From the NCBI RefSeq assembly GCF_024713975.1, contig NC_091100.1, positions 23,263,501 to 23,327,500 on the forward strand: 64,000 nt of DNA. Direction: 5' to 3'. Each line of letters opens with the position of its first letter. Position 1 is the first letter of the stretch. Position numbers and translations under genes: made by a program. This document shows positions 21,282 to 33,877 of the stretch, piece after piece. Below the pieces are notes generated by a model. That model was not told where the DNA came from, did no database searches, and was given only the letters and a program-made list of their open reading frames with translations. The DNA comes from Paralichthys olivaceus (taxonomy: Eukaryota > Chordata > Actinopteri > Pleuronectiformes > Paralichthyidae).

Positions 21282-24200
21282 TCAGATCAGGTCTGGCTTG
21301 TTTCCATCTGCAGATCCGGGTTGGTTTTTGTCTTCATCTGAAGAAAAATGTACAAATACTTTTGTAGTTTGCAGATCAAATCAATCTCACCAGATTCGAG
21401 TGTTCAAGAAATGTTTTCACTAAAAGTAAATCTAATTCTAAAGTTTAATTCTAGCACCAACACAAAAACTGAAATAAACCAAAAAAAATTAAAGCAACCC
21501 TAAATACTCACTGTCCAGATTTTTGTATGACAGGGTTAATTCCATATTTGATTGTACTGTATATCAGTGACAGCTGATTAATGTGCATGATTAAAAGATA
21601 ACATTTGTGAAATCAATTCTCCATAGAAAGTTTTCTAAAGAATATAAAGGTATTTTTAAGCTGCTTGCAGCTTTGACGTCCGATGTCGGGGTGGTGCAGG
21701 TGTTGTTTATGATCTTTGGATTCTTGATGAGCAGACCGTTCTACTGTGTGTATGGATCATGCACATGTACGTGTTGGACATGGGGTCTACTTCCTGAAAT
21801 AGTACTGCTTTGTAAATGGAGAACAAGATGCTGTGCTACATTTCAACTAGAGCGGCAACTGATGGAAAGAGAACAAGATCAGCTGGAGAGCAAGATCAGC
21901 TAGGTAACAATGTCAGAAAACAGTCTGTGGTGGGGTTGATTGATACATTGTCAGTGAACATACAGTAAATGTACTTGTGCCCAAGACTAGAGCTCCATCC
22001 TTACTCTCTCCTTTCCACAAGTGGACAGAGAGTGTGTTCGATCTGATTACGCCAGACCACATTCAGAGATCTATGTTCGGTCTCAGGACACCATTAAGCA
22101 AAAACTCTAATTTTTAAATCAAGCAAGGGCTACGTCACTGAAATATCTAGGGGGCGCTAGTGAGGCATCTTGGTACACCCGGGCCAAACAACCTCCTCAG
22201 ATTACACATAAACCTGATGCATTTGCTACATTTTACAGTGTGGTCATGTGAGCCCACCTTAGTTAAAATAAAAAAGGAAAGACAAAATATCTCAGGGAAG
22301 CTCCTTAAAACAGCTTTGTGATACTGAGAGTGACAAAGGTTGTGTTGGTTGTGTTCTCGAATCTTGGCAAATGAACGTTGCATCTCGTCTATAAGTCGTA
22401 ATGTAAACACTATAAATGCAGACTCTGCAGATCCAGGCTCTTGGCACAGACAACAGCAGCATCTGGACTCCACCAGGCAGCAGAGGTTTTGTAAACTGAA
22501 ATCTAAAGGCAAGTATACCAACTAACCCTCGGCCAATGGACTGTGCAAACTGTTTCAATAATTGTATTGTTTGCTTTAATGTATTCAGTCAAGACTTACA
22601 CTGTGTGAGTTAATTAAGCAAACTGAAACTAGTTGAATGTATCAGGATAACAAGCAAGAAGTTAAGAGTAAAGTGTACCCTCCTGTTATTTTTTCAGTGT
22701 AGTTGGTGTCTACCTGGTTTCTCACTGGGTTGAGGTGCAGCCGAAAAATCCAACTCCAACAGGTTTTCCATGGAATGGGCTTGCATCCTTTTCCCCGTCG
22801 TGTTTCGAGGTTTTCTGGTTCGGTCTGAAGGAGAAAAAAAGCAAAGTTTGTCTTACAGCTAGAGTATTTCTGTATAGCTTCATTTATTCATAAAAAAAAA
22901 CATGCAACAATAAATGACAAAGCAGCAGTTGTCAGGTATTTGAAAATAGATAAAAAGAACATGAGAATTTGTGCCCGAGCAGTCATTGACACTCCTCAAA
23001 CTCATCCTGGCTCTGATTGGTGGTTTAGACCAGGGAGCATTGAATTCTTCAAAATTGCATTACAAGCTGTAGGTGTAAGATCCTTTCTAATATTATCCAC
23101 CTCATGTACTGTCAGATCATCATATTTCAGCAGATAGGACAACAGATTTTTGTTAAGCTCCCCTCTTCCCCTTTAAAGTTTAGAAACAGTCACAAAGACG
23201 GTGTGGGTGTGGCTTCATCGGATTTGTCACCTGTCAGCACACCTCGATTCAGTTACTAAAATGATCAGTTAACGAAGAGTCATATTTTTTTCCAACTAAG
23301 CCCCACAAACTGCAAACCAGTGACAAATACTGTCAGGTGATGGATTCCACATGTAGTTAAGATGTGGTTACATCAATGAGAGATGTGTATAATAGAGGAT
23401 AAGGGTGCATGACCACAAAACTAGAATGGCACTCAGTGGAGTACCTCGGCCAAGGCCCAACAGTCCTTGTCCCCAGTCCCATTATGAAACCACTTTTAAA
23501 TTTACTACATCTAGATTTTGATGTGGATCTGCACCAAATTGGAAGCTCTTATAAATATCAGTACCCTCAACATGTCTGATTTTGTTTTAGATCAAGATCA
23601 ATTAATTATTATTGAGGAAAATGTTGAATTGAATGGGTTCTTCCCTGACCCACAGCACATCCTCCCACCAGGTTCTGTATTGGGTGTATAATTGCAGGTT
23701 TTTATCTGACTTACTTGTCTTTTGATGTTGATTTTGCGGAGCCCAGTTATAGCCTGTTGACATGCCATGTCCATACTGGGGTGAACTCCAGCCTGAGGGT
23801 GAGCCCATGTAGTTATAGCGAGGTACAGGATATGACGGGAATATGGGGTTGTGGGGCCTGGGAGGCTCTGGTGGAACTGAAACAAAACAGTCATTTTTTA
23901 CACTACAGGACATGATGCCCCCGAGCTTTAGTGGTCACAGTTATGGTGTATAGCTGCTTTTTAAATAGCAAAGACATTCTCTTTAATGTTTAAGTGCTGT
24001 ACATGATAAGACACATTTTTTCCTGTGATTTCATAACCGCCTCTGCATACAAATTTGAATTTAGATTTCTTTCTACAGTTCAGAGATGGAGATATCAGAA
24101 TTCTGGCTGGGGACTTAACCTTTGAATTGATGTCCATATTAACCACATGGCACTAAGTCACCCACATGCAGCAATACTGGGAAATAATTCGATTCATTAT

Positions 24201-27200
24201 TTTTATAATATTATTTGTACTTTCACAATGAACCTCCAAGTATAAAATGTCCCACTGAAAGTGTAACTTTTCTCTTTTCCCTCACCTGGTTTAATGATTG
24301 GTAGTCTGGCCTCAACAGGCTGTTTGAGGATCTCTGTCAGATGAAACTTCAATGCTCCAGCGAAGGTCTGAGTTAAAGTCACCTTCCTGGAGTCCAGGCT
24401 GACTCGAGGCTCATGAGGCTCAAACTTTACAACCTTTGGCAAGTCAAATGAAGCCTAAGAGGAGAAAGGTAATCAAGTTGTGCACAACATGACTGTGGCA
24501 GGTGTGAACAGCATGCCCTGCTCTTCTTTTTGATGGCACCACTGGGGGGTCAAAATCAAACCAGTTCAAATTATAGCTACAATGAACAATTCATTTCAAC
24601 TTTCTCAATTTACTGATGTGCTGATGAAAAGTAAATAGTGAAGTTTATTATGTCACCTGCAGAAATTTCAGGGTTTGGGAGCGACTCAGCTGACAGCTGA
24701 AATCTTCTTTGGCTTTTTTCATCTGTGCAGCGTTGTCAGTTAACTTCTTCATGAAATCCTCTAGTTTTGCCTGACCAATCTCCAGCTCGCGCTCCACCTG
24801 ATTTTGGGCCTTGCATTCCTCTTGTTCCAACATTTCCCGCATCTGCTGATACACAGCTGTCAATGCCTTCCTTTTTTTGGCTGCAGCATTCTTGGGCAAG
24901 GAAACAGAGACAAGCAAACAGATGGAAAGACAAACTGACATTATTGGGGATAACAATGCCTCTGATACAGACAAAAATACCACATCAGACATCAGGGAGT
25001 ACACAGATCTGTTCTGATCCAATACCAAGTCTTTAGAGTGTATTAGTTACACCCAGATAAAGCTGCAAGTTTCTTTTCCCAGAAATCACTTCTTCACTAC
25101 GGTGACGTGTAACATATGCATGATTATACTGCGATGAAATCGAATGCGACGCAAGTTTAATAAACGCCCTGCGTGATTCACACTGCGGGATCCTTTGTGT
25201 TTATTTGCGTTAATCGTGCAAACCGCATCACTTGAATGAATGTTGTTTCCAGCGCTACCTGAGGCTGACCAGTGACCGGTTTGATCACCCTTTAACTCGG
25301 GTCAGTGCCAGGACTGAGTCCGGTTAGTTTCATTCTCAGCTCTCACAGGTCTCAGCGACACGAAAGTTCAAATATTTCGACTCCAGTGTTGGACGTGAAT
25401 GATACGATACGCAAGATATTTCATACTCATGTCTAATCGCATCTTTGCATTGATTTTGTATGTAATCACAACACATGACAAATTCTCATCACATTTGGTG
25501 TAAATGTGTATTGCTTGATTTCTTTTATTTATCTGTTCTTTCTCAGTTTTGACTAACTAGATACAAATAAGGTTCTATGGCATTCCTTCTCTGTATTGTT
25601 GTTCAAAGGTTTTAACCTGAGCCAAGCCAACAATGACAGCATCACTTCCATACAGGGTGAATAGCATGCAGCTGTTAAAATGTGTTCTATAAGTTTTGAT
25701 AGTTTTATGTAATGCACTGGTATTGGAACAGAACTCAGTATCAGGAAGGTAAAAATCTCTGGACATCATCACCATTTTTCCATTTGAAACAAATAACTCA
25801 TTTGTTTCCTCTCGGTGAGGTAGTGAGTAAAAATTACCTTCAGCTTGCTGTGCATTTTGTTCGTCTGAGACAAAACAGTCTCAGTTGTCTTGATCTTCCC
25901 GTCCAGCAAACCCAACTTGTCCATGAGTTCAGACTGCAGAGACAGAAATAAAACCTTTCAGGTAGAGTCCTTCTATGTAAATAAACAATGCTGAAGATTT
26001 AAAGATCCTGTTCAGGGTAGCATTAGATATGCTAATGATTATGTGGGTAACTGGATAATACAATTTGAATAAATGAATAGTGACATAATTGTTTAGTATT
26101 ATAATCCTGAATGACTCAAAGATAAGGAACTGATTTCTCTCTTGTATTGTCCATGTACCCCTGTCCGACTCCGTCTGTTGGTTGGTTGGTTTGGTTTGTA
26201 AGCAAGATTACACAAAAACAATAAAAGATTATCACAAAACATAGTGGAAGGATGTGGTATGGGTCAGGAAAGAACTCGTTAGATTTCTGGTGTGGATCCG
26301 GAACAGGGGGAAGATCCAGGATTTACAATTCACTCTCTTTAACATTGCAAGATAGGGTTTTTTTTTTTTAACATTTCACCATTTTCTCAGGGAATAATTC
26401 ATGGATCTAGAATTGATGAAAAACATCAGGCACATTGGACTCTTGGGCCTTGGTGGAGGTATGCCCTCTACTGAGTGCCATTCTAGTGTTGAGTTTAGAT
26501 TTTAATGTTCTAGTTGTTAGTTACTCATTTCCTTAACATATAGATTAGTTTGAGCTGGTAGACACCTTTATGCACTAGTTTGAAATTTGGAAATAACATA
26601 AAAAACCGAAATAGTGAATATCTGTATTTGAACCCTTATGGTCAAACCAGCCACCCCTAAATTAGGAGTGTATTCTGGAAATTATTAACACGTTAAGTAG
26701 AAAATATGTTAGTTGTGTCCCTTATGAATGAAACTTTCTAAAATGTGAGGAATTTATTTTATTCATTTTGATTTTAGGTTAAATAATATAATTGATACAT
26801 ATGATTTAAAAATAACCAACTTCATAATCAACCATTTGTGGAGTGTAATGTAGAGTTTTTCCAAATTAAAAGGAGCAAATTTGGAGCACGAAATGACTTG
26901 ATTTCTAACTATCCTGTAAAATCAAATCTGACAGTGACAGAGATTGTAATTCAACACTGCTCTGACTGTATACATTCTTAAATGTAGCTTTTCACTGTAT
27001 CAATGAGGAGAAAGCAAAGCACATCATGAGTCTGATTCAACTCCAAATTTCAGCAGGCAGCATCTACTAAGTTTAATAATTAACACGCTCTATCTGGTAA
27101 GTGAACAGAGCCAAGTGTTCGTCAGACTCAGGGCCACTGGCCCCGTGGTGAAATCTGACTGGCTCCTTAAGTGCACCTGTCCTGTCAATAGTCTTTTTAA

Positions 27201-28035
27201 AGTGCTCTTCTGAAGAACACATTTGCTCGAAGAAGGAACAATTTTCAAAATGATGTGTGGCTTCAATCAAAGCTATAGAGCTTACAATAAACAAAGAAGA
27301 AATTAAATATGCATCTTACTGGATCAGGAATTGTGCACTGTTGTTGGACGGATAATTAGACCCTGTTTAAATTGTGCCCCCCCCCCAGACTCTGAGTGAC
27401 AAGGTGACGCAGACCTCTTTGAGCTGCCTCTGCTCCTCAGGAGAAGTGAAGGAGCAGCCTTTGTGGTCTTTCTGGAGACAGAGGCTGCAGATGGGGCGGA
27501 CGTGCTGGCTGCAGAAGAGCTCCATCAGCTTGTGGTGGTCCGGGCAGAAGCGCTCCGACAGGTCCCCGACTGGCTCAATCAGCTGGTGGGGACGGAACAC
27601 CGGGTTCTCCCGGTGAGGACGCAGGTGCTCCTCACAGAAAGAGGCCATGCAGGTGAGGCAGGTGTGGGCCGCCTCTGCATCCATACAAGTGTCACAACGT
27701 ATGACTGCATCTTCATTGGCCTCTTTCTCGGTCTCCTTCTCGGTCTCTTTCTCCTCTGCTGGCAGGCCCACCTCGCTCCGGACCAACCTCAGGTTTAAGG
27801 TCTCCACCACGGTGCTGAGGACCGTGTTTTTCTTCAGCTCGGGTTTGGTGGGGAAGAGGGTCCGACACTGGGGACACCTGTAGATCTCCGTCCAGGTGGA
27901 GAGCAGGCAGCTCTGGCAGAAGTTGTGTCCGCAGGGGATGGTCACCGGACAGTCAAAGGGGCTGAGACAGATGCTGCAGGTCAGCTCATCCTCCAGACTC
28001 ATGAGAGACAAGTCACACTGCTCCACCGCGGCCAT
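21282..28035 (-). CDS. trim25: TRIM25-type RING/B-box/coiled-coil protein lacking SPRY, 482 aa
   Basis: TRIM25 proteins are RING E3 ubiquitin ligases of antiviral RIG-I signalling. Minus-strand exons: 27415-28035, 25838-25933, 24657-24890, 24286-24454, 23715-23876, 22714-22824 and 21282-21337. All phases agree. RING Cys/His residues are at 20 to 57, B-boxes at about 115 to 200, coiled coil at 208 to 317, then a conserved block ending in KQPVEARLPIIKPV. Exon 5 (residues 374 to 427) is rich in Pro, Tyr, Gly and Ser (SYPVPRYNYMGSP, TGYNWAPQ). The last exon ends DGNKPDLI and TGA, and no PRY/SPRY exon follows before dgke. The first exon is almost identical to that of the neighbouring copy. An acceptor-like tttctccctgcag lies 18 bases before the ATG, so a non-coding first exon is likely. 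The product could be a regulator or a decoy ligase; that is inference. It could also be an early pseudogene, but no internal stop or frameshift is seen. Confidence 0.85.
23421..23600 (-). repeat. Partial dispersed repeat, minus orientation
   Basis: Begins CTAGAATGGCACTCAGTGGAGTACCTCGGCCAAGGCCCAACAGT read in short segments, the reverse of the 3' end of the family seen at 26158-26487. It lies in the intron before exon 6 of the left trim25-type gene. Confidence 0.55.
26158..26487 (+). repeat. Dispersed teleost repeat, near-complete copy
   Basis: It runs from a GTTGGTTGGTTGGTTTG-like start, through GGTATGGGTCAGGAAAGAAC and TGTGGATCCGGA, to CTACTGAGTGCCATTCTAGT. The same order of blocks occurs at 56798-57150. 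It lies in intron 1 of the left trim25-type gene, antisense to it. No coding capacity. Confidence 0.65.
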
Positions 28036-28075
28036 GACGACAGTCCACAGCCGCTGCAGGGAGAAACGAAACTTA
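27407..28075 (-). repeat. Near-identical 669-bp segment, left copy (pairs with 40516-41184)
   Basis: This covers the whole RING/B-box exon, about 40 bases before the ATG and 8 bases past the donor. It matches 40516-41184 without gaps at 664 of 669 bases by hand count. Outside these limits the two loci cannot be aligned by eye. Confidence 0.9.
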
Positions 28076-29169
28076 TGAGTGTGTTTAGAATCAACACCAC
28101 GCCCTTTTTATATGCTCACATAAACGCAGTAATTCTTGTTACTGATCCACACAAGGCAACGTAATCGTCTCATGATATTTTTCCCCGGTAGTAGGGAACA
28201 CTTTACTGTCCACATCATGGAGAACCGTCGTGTAATTAAAGATTATAATTAGCATTAGAAATCTGATAAATGAGCAGCAAGATTTCACAACAACATCCCG
28301 TAAAATCCCCAATTTCGCATTATTAAAAAAGGCACACGTAGTAATTCAGGTGTCCATTAATACTGTATCTTCAAAAACGATCCAGTGAGTTATCCAAGTT
28401 TTAAAAGAACAGTTTGTTATTGACATTAACATATCTATTCCTGGAACTCTCACTTACCTTTAGTGCTAATGCAGATCACTCCACCTCATAGGTACACAGT
28501 AGTCAGGCAGTCAGCAGGCACCATAGATTGGATATCTTGTGACTACTGACCACAGTCTGTGCTACTGACCAAACCTGTGTAGGCGTGTCTGTCTGTTACG
28601 CAAACACTTCCAGATTAAAGACCAGCCCATATTGTCCAATAGGGAAAAAGAAGCAGTGTCAAGTTTAGGGTTAGATTAAGGTTAAGGTAGAGGTTAGGGT
28701 GTAGGGTAGTAGTGGTTGTATTAGAGTCTAAGTCCCTAGGAAATGGGAAATGGTCTGTATTTATAGAACTCTTTTATAGTCTTGATGACCACTCAAATCC
28801 CTTTTTCCATCACACATTCATGCATCCATACAGCAACCCTCCGCAGCACTTTATCAGACATCACTCACACACTGCCAATGCTGTTGTAGTACATATTATA
28901 TTATGATCATGTTTGTAGGAAATTCCCACACGAGTTGAAGTACACACTTTTATTTTGAAAAGTGCGGATCGCCACTTCCTTCGTGACGGCTGTTTTGTTC
29001 CTTAGCTATTGTGGAATTCATGTTAATTTGTTCTTTCGTAGTTATGTCAGCAAAGAGGTTGCGTATTATATTAAGTGTATGTGGGGTAAAATAGTAGAGT
29101 ATTGCCGGAAGTAGTGCGGGCGTTTTATTTTGAAAACTTTACCGTGCTTCCGCGAGAATCACTTCCTCT
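28076..29169. other. Upstream region of left trim25-type gene
   Basis: The promoter and any non-coding first exon of the minus-strand gene at 21282-28035 should be here. I see no clear TATA box or interferon element. A degenerate GGTTAGGG-like stretch at about 28664 to 28712 is noted but not called. Confidence 0.4.
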
Positions 29170-29800
29170 TTGCTTCAGCCTTTCCTTGAGGAGGTGTTGA
29201 TCATACAGTATTCACATGAAAGACACTGTGAACACGTTGTCTCCACGTTTCCAGATGCTGTGGTTGTGATAAATCGTTGGGAGATACTGAATACCTTGGA
29301 GTGTGTCTTTGTCTCACTCACAACACAACGCAGGGTTAGAGACACTGAACCAACACAGCTGTCAGGGACAATGTGGTGATGGAGAGGAGAACTTTGTCCA
29401 AAGTAAGGACAATATTGGACTTTCCGCCACACCCTCTCCATAATGTCTTGATTAGCCTCTGCAGCTCGTTCAGTGGCAGACTCATCCACCCACGCTGCTC
29501 GACAGAACGCCACAGGAAATCATTCCTGCCTGTGGCTGTCAAATTGTGTAATGACAACATGTGAATAAGCTTAAACATGTATACTGTGTATTCTTTAACT
29601 TACATTCATGTACAAATGTAAATCTATACATACCTGGGTTTTATTTCTACATATGTATATCTTTTATTTTCATTTTAGTCTTACCTGACTTTTTTATCAC
29701 TATGTTCATACCTGCTTTTGCTCTTTAACCTCTTCTCAGGAGCTCTGTGACGTTTGAATTTCCCTACGGGTATTAATAAAGTACTTCTGATTCTGATAAA
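29170..29800 (+). repeat. LINE 3' end (L2/Maui type)
   Basis: The plus strand encodes FSGRLIHPRCSTERHRKSFL then VAVKLCNDNM, the typical C-terminus of fish L2-like reverse transcriptase ORFs. About 200 bases later comes the tail TTTCCCTACGGGTATTAATAAAGTACTTCTGATTCTGAT. The element is truncated at its 5' end. Confidence 0.65.
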
Positions 29801-30725
29801 GTATTTAAATATAAAGAGCTCATTCTAGGGTAAAGAAAACAATTTGTACAATTTAGGTCATTACACAAACTTATTTTATATTCAATTTCCCTTTAAGGGT
29901 CCAGTCAAAACATTCACAAAAATAACACTAATAGAAACCTACTGCTTGTGACTCATGCAATTCGGAAGAATCCAACGCTTCTATTTCTAAACCACAAATA
30001 AAAGCCAGGTGGCATTTCTCCAAACCCTGTTTTTCTGGTTGCTGCGATTACTTGCCTCCTCTGAGGTGTATGAGTGGTAAATGGAGGGGGGGAGGAGGCT
30101 TTGGAGACGGTGTAGGAGGGGCCTGGATGTTGTATCTGTTGTCTACTTTCCTGCTGTTGGAAAGTATTAATACACTTTGAATAAACAGACATGCAGCACT
30201 CTGTAGCAGCGATGGCTCAGGCTCTACAACAGCAACAACTGATTCTCCAATTTTGGGTTTTGTGTTCTGAGTTGAATTCCACTGAACTTTGAATAAACAG
30301 GCTAACAGCTCTCTGTGCAGCAGCTTCAGAGTCCTGCAGCTGGCCTTTATGCTGCAGCTCAATTACTGCAGGTCCCTTTTTCAGTTTCAGAAGGAAACCT
30401 GCAGCCAGCATCACTACAGGCCAAACAGTCCATTACAAACAGACAGGTTTAGAACAGACACTGCTCCAGTTCATTCAAATTCTCATGTCTCCTCCACTCC
30501 TCCTCTCTATCATCAGTACAGGTGGTTTTATATAAACCACGGTAGGTTTACACACGAGGAGCCCCGATTTCAGATATTTTGTTGCACACTACTTAAACTG
30601 ATCATTTCGGTGAATCACATTTTTTTGACTGAACATTCATGTTGACTGTAGATACGGAGCAAAACATACTTCCTAAAATGTTGTAGTGATCCTTAAATCA
30701 CTTAATAAAAAGGAAAAGACCATCT
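29801..30725. repeat. Repeat-rich spacer with internal duplicated motif
   Basis: At 29801 to 29925 is a MITE-like scrap (AAATATAAAG, TTCTAGGGTAAAGAAAACAA). Further right, the motif CTTTGAATAAACAG followed by a GCAGC-bearing stretch occurs twice, near 30172 and 30285, about 113 bases apart. This suggests a short tandem duplication in an old element. No coding exon is seen. Confidence 0.4.
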
Positions 30726-30741
30726 TAGAGAGAAAAGAACA

Positions 30742-30747
30742 TTTATT
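30742..30747 (-). terminator. trim25: Possible poly(A) signal of trim25 (right copy)
   Basis: TTTATT on the plus strand, AATAAA on the minus strand, about 3.1 kb past the stop at 33878. The intervening 30750 to 33877 has no exons and is taken as a long 3' UTR. Nearer signals may also be used. Confidence 0.35.
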
Positions 30748-33700
30748 CATTTGTAACACAAATTTTAATAAAAGTAAATATGCAATTCAATTTTTGCATT
30801 TTAAGACATAACTATATTTAATCCGACTCCTGTTGGTCCACTTAATCAAATCAGCACAAATATGATTTGTTGTCAATGAACCTGGACTTAACATTTACCC
30901 GTTTCACAGACAGCGAGCACAGGGAAATTAAACATACAAGGATTACAGAAAGGCTGATTCAGTGTCGACTCAAAGTGTGTGCTATTTAAAGTCATGTCCA
31001 GTACACTCGAACACACGCTGCAAACATAAGCCCCTCGATTCTGCTGAGCCCCAACAACCATGTTATATTGTTTAAGCTTGGTCCTACGTGTCAACACAAT
31101 AGGAGTTGAGGACTCAGTACAATGTGGTAAAGCTCTTCATAGGTTGTCAAGGCTATCTGTACCATTGTGAAGTCATGCTACAGCAAACAGTACAGTGAGT
31201 CATGGAGCCTTTAATGTGGGCAAGTGACCCAACAAATAAAGGTCCATACCTCACAGATCTTTTCGATTGACCAACAGTGAACTGACTGATTCATTACAGT
31301 GGCCATCATATCTGAACCTTGGCTCACTTATCAGTTCAATAACTCTGGACAATTCAAACGTCTGTACCTATTTAGTGCAGAGAAGTTAGTACTTGGCTGA
31401 ACCATGTTCAAACCTTACTGTTCAAGTGCTGCAGTAATGCTGTGTATGTAGATGTCTCCTGCTGATACCACTTGTACTTTCACATCATTTAGCATCAACA
31501 GGATGAACGAGCTTTGATTTTAAGTGATCTGTGTGCACACTGGCCAAACACTTGTGACACATCAGACAACGAGCCACTAAATGTCACCAGTGTTTCAGGA
31601 CACACTTTTAATCGGCCAGGGTAAACTTTGTCTACATCCATGATACTATGTTTGTTTAAACACAGCACTTTTCAAACTAAAACAATCTCTGTCCACAAGC
31701 GTTTTGGCCCCAGCATCAGTTTTACTCTCCATCCATGCCAACATGCCTGTAAACGCATATCACGTTACCACTCGTGTACACTTGGCATGTATGTGCAGGT
31801 TTACACAGGAATTGCTTCAATAACAACTTCTCTCCGATGCATGTAAGCAGACGTCCGACTGTGAACTGGAGAATTTCACTGCACATCAGCTGTTAGCAGC
31901 AACAACAGTCACCAACAGTTATAATTGATTATCCATGTTGCATTCTACATTGGTAGCTGATGCTGGTTATTTCTCATGGAAGGGGGTTGTGTGATAGGAG
32001 ACCGACACATCAGCGAAGGCTACATCATGCGCGAAAGCCCCGATCAGCAAGCGGTTGTGAGAGTCTCCACTTCCACCCATCCAAATTAAAACACCATGCT
32101 GGAGTTTTGAAACTAACACAGGGCCAGCAACATTTCCAAACTTGTGTTTTGGCAGCTTTAACACTAGAGCAGTGTGGAAGCCAGATGTATCCATAACAGA
32201 GTTGAGGCGTTTTCAAACAACATAGTAGTATGGATGAAGCCTTTAAATAAACCCCCCAAACATGTCAGCCCTGTGAATCTGAGCATCTTACCACCTCCCT
32301 GCCACATAAAGAAAAGCCAACAGCATTCTGATGTGCCTACCACAAATCAGTTTAGCACTTTATTTCCATAGAGTATACATCCCAAGTTTAAATCTGAACA
32401 AGGACCATTGCTGAACATCCCCTCCTCTCTCATTATTTCTTAAATCAAACTCCACCAATGAAAGGAACCTGCCATTAAAACAAATGAAACCCACAGGAAA
32501 GAGAGACTGTCAGGACATAAAACCAGAGCCTATGTGACTTCTGGTCTCATCAACCAAACAAGTCAGAGTTGAAGAGGTGGGCAGATAGAGCTGGGTCATA
32601 CAATATATCCACAACACATCTTAACTTTAACTAAATGGGTACGATGAAAAAAAAAAAAAAAGAGATGAAAATCAACCACTTTGATATGCTGCCTTTAGAT
32701 GGCTTGGGTACATTGGTTCTCATCACAGAACCAGCCTTTTCTATCCAGTCACATGAAAGACCTATGGAAGACATGCTCACAAATAGAGTCTAACACACAT
32801 GCTGTGCTGCTTTCAGTTGACAGAATCAATACATGAGTGCTCTTTCAGAAGAAGCTGAAAGTGTCAGCAAAGATAGTGAAAGCCACAGCAAAAACATTAC
32901 CTAACATGCAGGATTTGTAAGTATTTTTACTGACAAGATTTAACCTTTATTATTATTTCCTATTTTGCAGTCCACATAGATCTTTGTCATTTTCACAAAC
33001 TGAATCCTTACAGTCAATAGAAAAGACTCAAAATATCGACTGATAGGAAAAAGAGTGTCATAAAACCCAGACCTAGAACTTAAATTGCCTCAGTCCAAAA
33101 CTATGGTACTTCTTTCACCTGCAGACTTAATTCCACAACACTGGACTGACATGTGTGATGAATTCAGTTCTCTATTCATCACCACTCTACAGTGTATAAT
33201 AACTAGTCAGCACTGTTGACACAGGACACAAACACACTGTACAGCAGGTGCACAGTAAGTTGTGTGTTCTGTTATACTAGTAGGAAACACTTAAGTGCAT
33301 TAGTCACCTGGGACTCAGGACATGCAAGTTATACTGAATCAATCTGATGTATCTTAACCCGACAAAGACAGACACTCTGCCAGTTTAGAACCAAAACTTC
33401 AGCTGGTGTAGCTTTTGGTAACAGCTAATGACTTCAGCTATGGTATGCTATTGACTCCACACATCCACTTGAGTTGTGATACTCCAAGTTCTGTACACTA
33501 ATATTTGTAGAGTAACCACAAGCATATATTCCTGTATTTCCTTCATTGGAAGCAGAGCTAACCACAGTGTGTAATAAGAGTGAAGCTAATCATCCTGTAA
33601 CCTTAAAATCACCCAAAGAATACAATGTCTCAATGGTTCGACTTTTAAGTTCGGACGCTTTTGAAGCTTGTCGGCCTCTTACATTTGCTTTCTCTAATAT

Positions 33701-33781
33701 TTACTTTAACATACATTTATATACAAACCTTTTAACGAAATTATTGTAATATTCATATTTATCAGTGACATCAAGGGGCTG

Positions 33782-33857
<76 letters not shown>
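33782..33857. repeat. (TG)n microsatellite, 76 bp, in trim25 3' UTR
   Basis: A perfect TG run begins about 20 bases beyond the trim25 stop codon. In the transcript it reads (CA)38, the class of sequence bound by hnRNP L. Confidence 0.95.
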
Positions 33858-33858
<1 letters not shown>

Positions 33859-33877
33859 TGATATGACAATATGCTCC

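Noticed and set aside
22147-22558. Minus-strand frames in the trim25 copy intron as a missing SPRY or exon
   Set aside because: None has SPRY motifs or in-phase splice sites, and they are interrupted by stops.
28061-28073. GAGAAACGAAACT as an interferon-stimulated response element before both trim25 copies
   Set aside because: The spacing between the GAAA halves is one base, not two, and in transcript direction it forms the pyrimidine tract of a good acceptor (tttctccctgcag) 18 bases before the ATG.
28664-28712. Interstitial telomere-like repeat
   Set aside because: GGTTAGGG-like units are few and irregular; chance AT/G-rich sequence is as likely.
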